NCBI GenBank assembly: GCA_001462225.1
Contig: LIUH01000171.1
Location: 1-44,163 of the forward strand
Direction: 5' to 3'
DNA from: Fibrobacteria bacterium GUT31
GTDB lineage: Bacteria > Fibrobacterota > Fibrobacteria > Fibrobacterales > Fibrobacteraceae
Length of the DNA stretch: 44,163 nucleotides
Part shown: positions 41,946 through 44,163 of the stretch, piece by piece
How positions within the stretch are numbered: position 1 is the stretch's first letter
Layout of the letters: each line of letters begins with the position of its first letter
The notes under the pieces: model-generated
The model's input: only the letters and a program-made list of their open reading frames with translations
What the model was told of the DNA's origin: nothing
The model's database searches: none
Position numbers and translations under genes: made by a program

Positions 41946-42749
41946 ATGGACCTCCCGGCTGTTTTCTTATGGGTTTGGTTTGCCGCTTTAGGGGCATGCT
42001 TCGGTAGCTTTTTCAATGTGCTTATATATAGAATGCCGCGCGAGATGTCTATAATAAAACCCGCTTCGCATTGCCCTCATTGCAAACGAAAAATTCCGCT
42101 TTGGCACAATATTCCCGTTCTGAGCTGGTTGCTTTTAGGCGGTCGTTGCGCAAACTGCAAAGAGCCTATTTCCATCAGGTATCCGATAGTTGAATTTTTG
42201 GGTTTATCACTCGGTTTTGCCGCTGCTTTTTTAGCTGAACCAAACCATTGGCAAAACGCGAATTTGATTAAAAGCATAAGTTTGTTCTGGCTAATAGTGA
42301 CCTTAATCCCGATTTTTGCTATAGATTTTAAATATTTGCTTTTGCCGGATACGATTACCGTGGGCGGAATTTTGCTCGGTTTTGTGTTGTCTTTTTTTGA
42401 GGGTTCTATTGGCTGGTTCAGTTCCCTGATTGGCATTTTAGTGTGTGGCGGCGGTTTATTTTTGTTCACTGTTGCTTGTTCAAAAATTCTCAAAAAAGAG
42501 GGAATGGGGTTTGGCGATGTAAAGCTCTTCGCCGGTTTTGGAGCTATTATGGGTACAGAGCTTGCATATGTATCTCTGATAATAGGAGCCTTGTTAGCTA
42601 TTATCGTAATTGCCCCGTACAGATTTTTTGCCAAAAAAGATATGCAGGCACCGTTGCCGTTTGGCCCTTTCTTGGGGCTTGCCGCCCCGATTTCTTATCT
42701 GTTTGGCAATACAATTATGGTAGGTTTTGATTTACTCGTTGGGGTATAG
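41946..42749 (+). CDS. pilD: Type IV prepilin peptidase (PilD/GspO)
   Basis: The 267-residue inner-membrane aspartyl protease/methylase has the N-terminal FGSFFNVLIYRMP, the zinc-binding cysteines C43-x2-C46 and C68-x2-C71, and the two catalytic aspartates: Asp127 (AIDFKYLLLPD) and Asp191 (GFGDVKL). It cleaves and methylates type IV pilins and pseudopilins. A pilin-like gene lies at 7391-7864. It overlaps the convergent GH53 gene by 55 bp. Confidence 0.92.
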   Translation: MDLPAVFLWVWFAALGACFGSFFNVLIYRMPREMSIIKPASHCPHCKRKIPLWHNIPVLSWLLLGGRCANCKEPISIRYPIVEFLGLSLGFAAAFLAEPNHWQNANLIKSISLFWLIVTLIPIFAIDFKYLLLPDTITVGGILLGFVLSFFEGSIGWFSSLIGILVCGGGLFLFTVACSKILKKEGMGFGDVKLFAGFGAIMGTELAYVSLIIGALLAIIVIAPYRFFAKKDMQAPLPFGPFLGLAAPISYLFGNTIMVGFDLLVGV

Positions 42750-44095
42750 GAAATTTTCACAATATACATTCCCTTTGGCAAATACGCAAACGATACGGAG
42801 TATATGCCGTTATCGAAATTTTGCTTGCTGATTAAATTTCCTCTTAAATTGTAAACTTCAACCATAGCATTGTTCTTTACTTGCAAGTTTATGCCGTTGT
42901 GAATTTGCGTAGCTTGGTCGGAGATGGCGAGGTTGGGCAAACGGATTGGGGTATTGCCGTTACTGGAGGAAGACGGCATTGCGCTGGAAGAACTGGAAGT
43001 TGGTTCGGCTATATTGTAATCTAAGAACATCTGAGGGTACAGGCTTATCCGTGAATTTGTTTCACGGCGGCCATTTTTCCAGTCGAAGAGCGGCAATGAG
43101 TTGTCTCCGTTAAATTCCTCCGGTTCCCATACGAAAGTGCCGAACCTTTTATTTTCGGGCAGGGCGAAGACCAGATCGTTGACCTCGCGGTGTTTGTCCG
43201 CGTATTCAACTACAGCTATTTTTATGTCGTGGTTGTCGGAAATGGCATTTAATGTCTGTCCCAGAAAATTCAAATCGTTGTGCCATCTTGGGTAGTACGA
43301 TAATCCAATTACATCTATCTTGTTTGCTGTGTTTGCTTCTATTTTATTGAGGTTGTCTTTTAAAGTTTTTAGCCATTTGTTGGCTTGATTATAATCAGTT
43401 GATGGCTGTGATTCTGACTGTGATACGGTTATGGTGTGCATCATGATTTTGATATTCGGATCAACGTCTTTTACTCCGTTTATGCCTGCGTTTACGAGGG
43501 TGGCGAAATTTTGTGTGTTACCTCGACCATCTGAGTGTATCATTCCGTTCACGACTTCGTTACCTACCTGCACCATATCCGGCAGTACGCCGTTGTCTCT
43601 GAATTGTTCGAGGGTTTCTTTTGTGTATGTACGCACTCGTTCGGTTAACTGGCTGAAATTAAGCCCTCGCCACGACATAGGTTTGTATTGTTTGCCGGGG
43701 TCGGCCCAAGTGTCGCTGTAATGGAAGTCCAGCAGGAACTTAAAGCCCGCATTTTTCACGCGTTTTGCGAATTTTATGGTTGAGTCAAGCCCGCAGTATC
43801 CTTTTGCGGAGTAAGGTGCGGCACACCATCCGCCGTTTTGGCACTCCGTTTCCGCAAGGGCCTCGGTGACCGCCGCAGTGGGGTCAACAAACAGCCTCAG
43901 GCGTATATAGTTGAACTTGTTTTCCTTGAGGATTTCGAGGATATCTTTGACCTGCCCATTGTGTGCGTACTTTGTCCCGCTTGCTTCCCGTTCCGGTATC
44001 CAAGAGACATCCGCCCCCAGTGCATACTCATTTTGAGCCCAAACACTCCCCACCACCAAACAAACCAGCGAAATACACCGAAATATTTTGTTCAT
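42695..44095 (-). CDS. GH53 arabinogalactan endo-beta-1,4-galactanase, secreted
   Basis: The 466-residue product has a signal peptide (cleavage after GSVWA) and a GH53 catalytic domain (~25-365): ALGADVSWIPEREASG, IRLRLFVDP, LLDFHYSDTWADPGKQ, acid/base Glu180 (QVGNEVVNGM) and nucleophile Glu297 (AVVEYAD). A Ser-rich linker (365-382) and a sorting-type C-terminal beta domain (VEVYNLRGNLISKQNF...KGMYIVKIS) follow. It hydrolyses beta-1,4-galactan of pectin side chains. This fits a plant-polymer degrader. ATG 44095 is 6 nt from TATATT. The C-terminus overlaps pilD by 55 bp. Confidence 0.93.
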   Translation of the reverse strand: MNKIFRCISLVCLVVGSVWAQNEYALGADVSWIPEREASGTKYAHNGQVKDILEILKENKFNYIRLRLFVDPTAAVTEALAETECQNGGWCAAPYSAKGYCGLDSTIKFAKRVKNAGFKFLLDFHYSDTWADPGKQYKPMSWRGLNFSQLTERVRTYTKETLEQFRDNGVLPDMVQVGNEVVNGMIHSDGRGNTQNFATLVNAGINGVKDVDPNIKIMMHTITVSQSESQPSTDYNQANKWLKTLKDNLNKIEANTANKIDVIGLSYYPRWHNDLNFLGQTLNAISDNHDIKIAVVEYADKHREVNDLVFALPENKRFGTFVWEPEEFNGDNSLPLFDWKNGRRETNSRISLYPQMFLDYNIAEPTSSSSSAMPSSSSNGNTPIRLPNLAISDQATQIHNGINLQVKNNAMVEVYNLRGNLISKQNFDNGIYSVSFAYLPKGMYIVKISYTPTSKSKPTIIVLPNR

Positions 44096-44101
44096 ATTTG
44101 T

Positions 44102-44123
44102 AATATAGTAAGTGATGATTAAC
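44102..44123 (-). promoter_or_regulatory. Promoter of the GH53 gene
   Basis: TTAATCA, 8 nt, TATATT on the minus strand (44107-44102), then 6 nt and the ATG. Confidence 0.6.
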
Positions 44124-44129
44124 TCAATG

Positions 44130-44150
44130 TTTGGGTTTGGGGTATGGGGT
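44130..44150. repeat. 7-bp repeat array TTTGGGT/TTGGGGT/ATGGGGT
   Basis: Three units in phase (44130-36, 44137-43, 44144-50) lie upstream of the GH53 promoter. The stretch ACTCAATGTTTGGGTTT here is also found at 2847-2863. Confidence 0.75.
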
Positions 44151-44163
44151 ATCTTACCTTTAC

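Overview
The window looks like chromosomal DNA of a Fibrobacterota bacterium, most likely an AT-rich relative of Fibrobacter such as the Fibromonadales. The evidence is a lipoprotein with a FISUMP (Fibrobacter succinogenes major paralogous) domain at 30859-32915, serine-rich linkers, secreted proteins with C-terminal sorting-type beta domains (1-296 and the GH53 galactanase at 42695-44095), and many outer-membrane barrels and lipoproteins. The species assignment is inference. There is no phage, IS element or CRISPR array. No gap between genes exceeds 300 bases.

Layout. 1-6310: end of a secreted protein, a small lipoprotein, an NhaD-type Na+/H+ antiporter, an outer-membrane barrel, and a four-gene surface operon (three lipoproteins sharing short beta modules, then a barrel-like protein). 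6355-7218: a stand-alone RhuM-family protein. 7313-9322: tRNA-Arg(UCU) fused almost directly to a pilin-like gene, then a helical protein and a DUF1573 protein. 9325-10845: small membrane protein and purine permease. 10891-25800: an aryl polyene (APE) gene cluster. apeC and apeD lie on the + strand. A 15-gene minus-strand operon runs apeE-F-G-H(I)-GT-AT-ammonia lyase-K-L-M-O-P-Q-R-methyltransferase. 25832-29926: DUF4321 protein, gatA, and a membrane protein that looks like a Cache sensor joined to a pentameric ligand-gated ion channel. 30095-33901: CBM9-like protein, frameshifted FISUMP lipoprotein, LpxL-type acyltransferase. 33871-42749: housekeeping genes (rluD, a barrel, a YhcC-type radical SAM protein, a YugP-type peptidase, folC, a DksA-like zinc-finger protein, a cyclophilin, a LytR_C lipoprotein, rsfS, prepilin peptidase). 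42695-44095: GH53 endo-galactanase.

How the genes work together. In the APE operon an ammonia lyase probably makes an aryl acrylate starter from tyrosine. ApeH loads it on ACPs ApeE/ApeF, and ApeO/ApeC and ApeR with ApeQ and two hotdog dehydratases (ApeP, and an ApeI-like domain fused to ApeH) extend it. Acyltransferases and the ApeL/ApeM LolA-MMPL pair probably attach and export the pigment to the outer membrane.

Two patterns cut across the window. First, a repeated promoter (TATATT preceded 8 nt upstream by a TTWATCA box) sits only 6-9 nt before the ATG of at least eight genes and of one tiny leader ORF, which points to leaderless mRNAs. Second, short arrays of 7-bp repeats of several sequences (TAGGGAG, TAGCTTT, ACCCTAT, TTTGGGT/TTGGGGT, TTGAGAG) lie next to these promoters, and one lies inside folC. 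In addition, all five convergent gene pairs overlap at their 3' ends by 17-55 bp.
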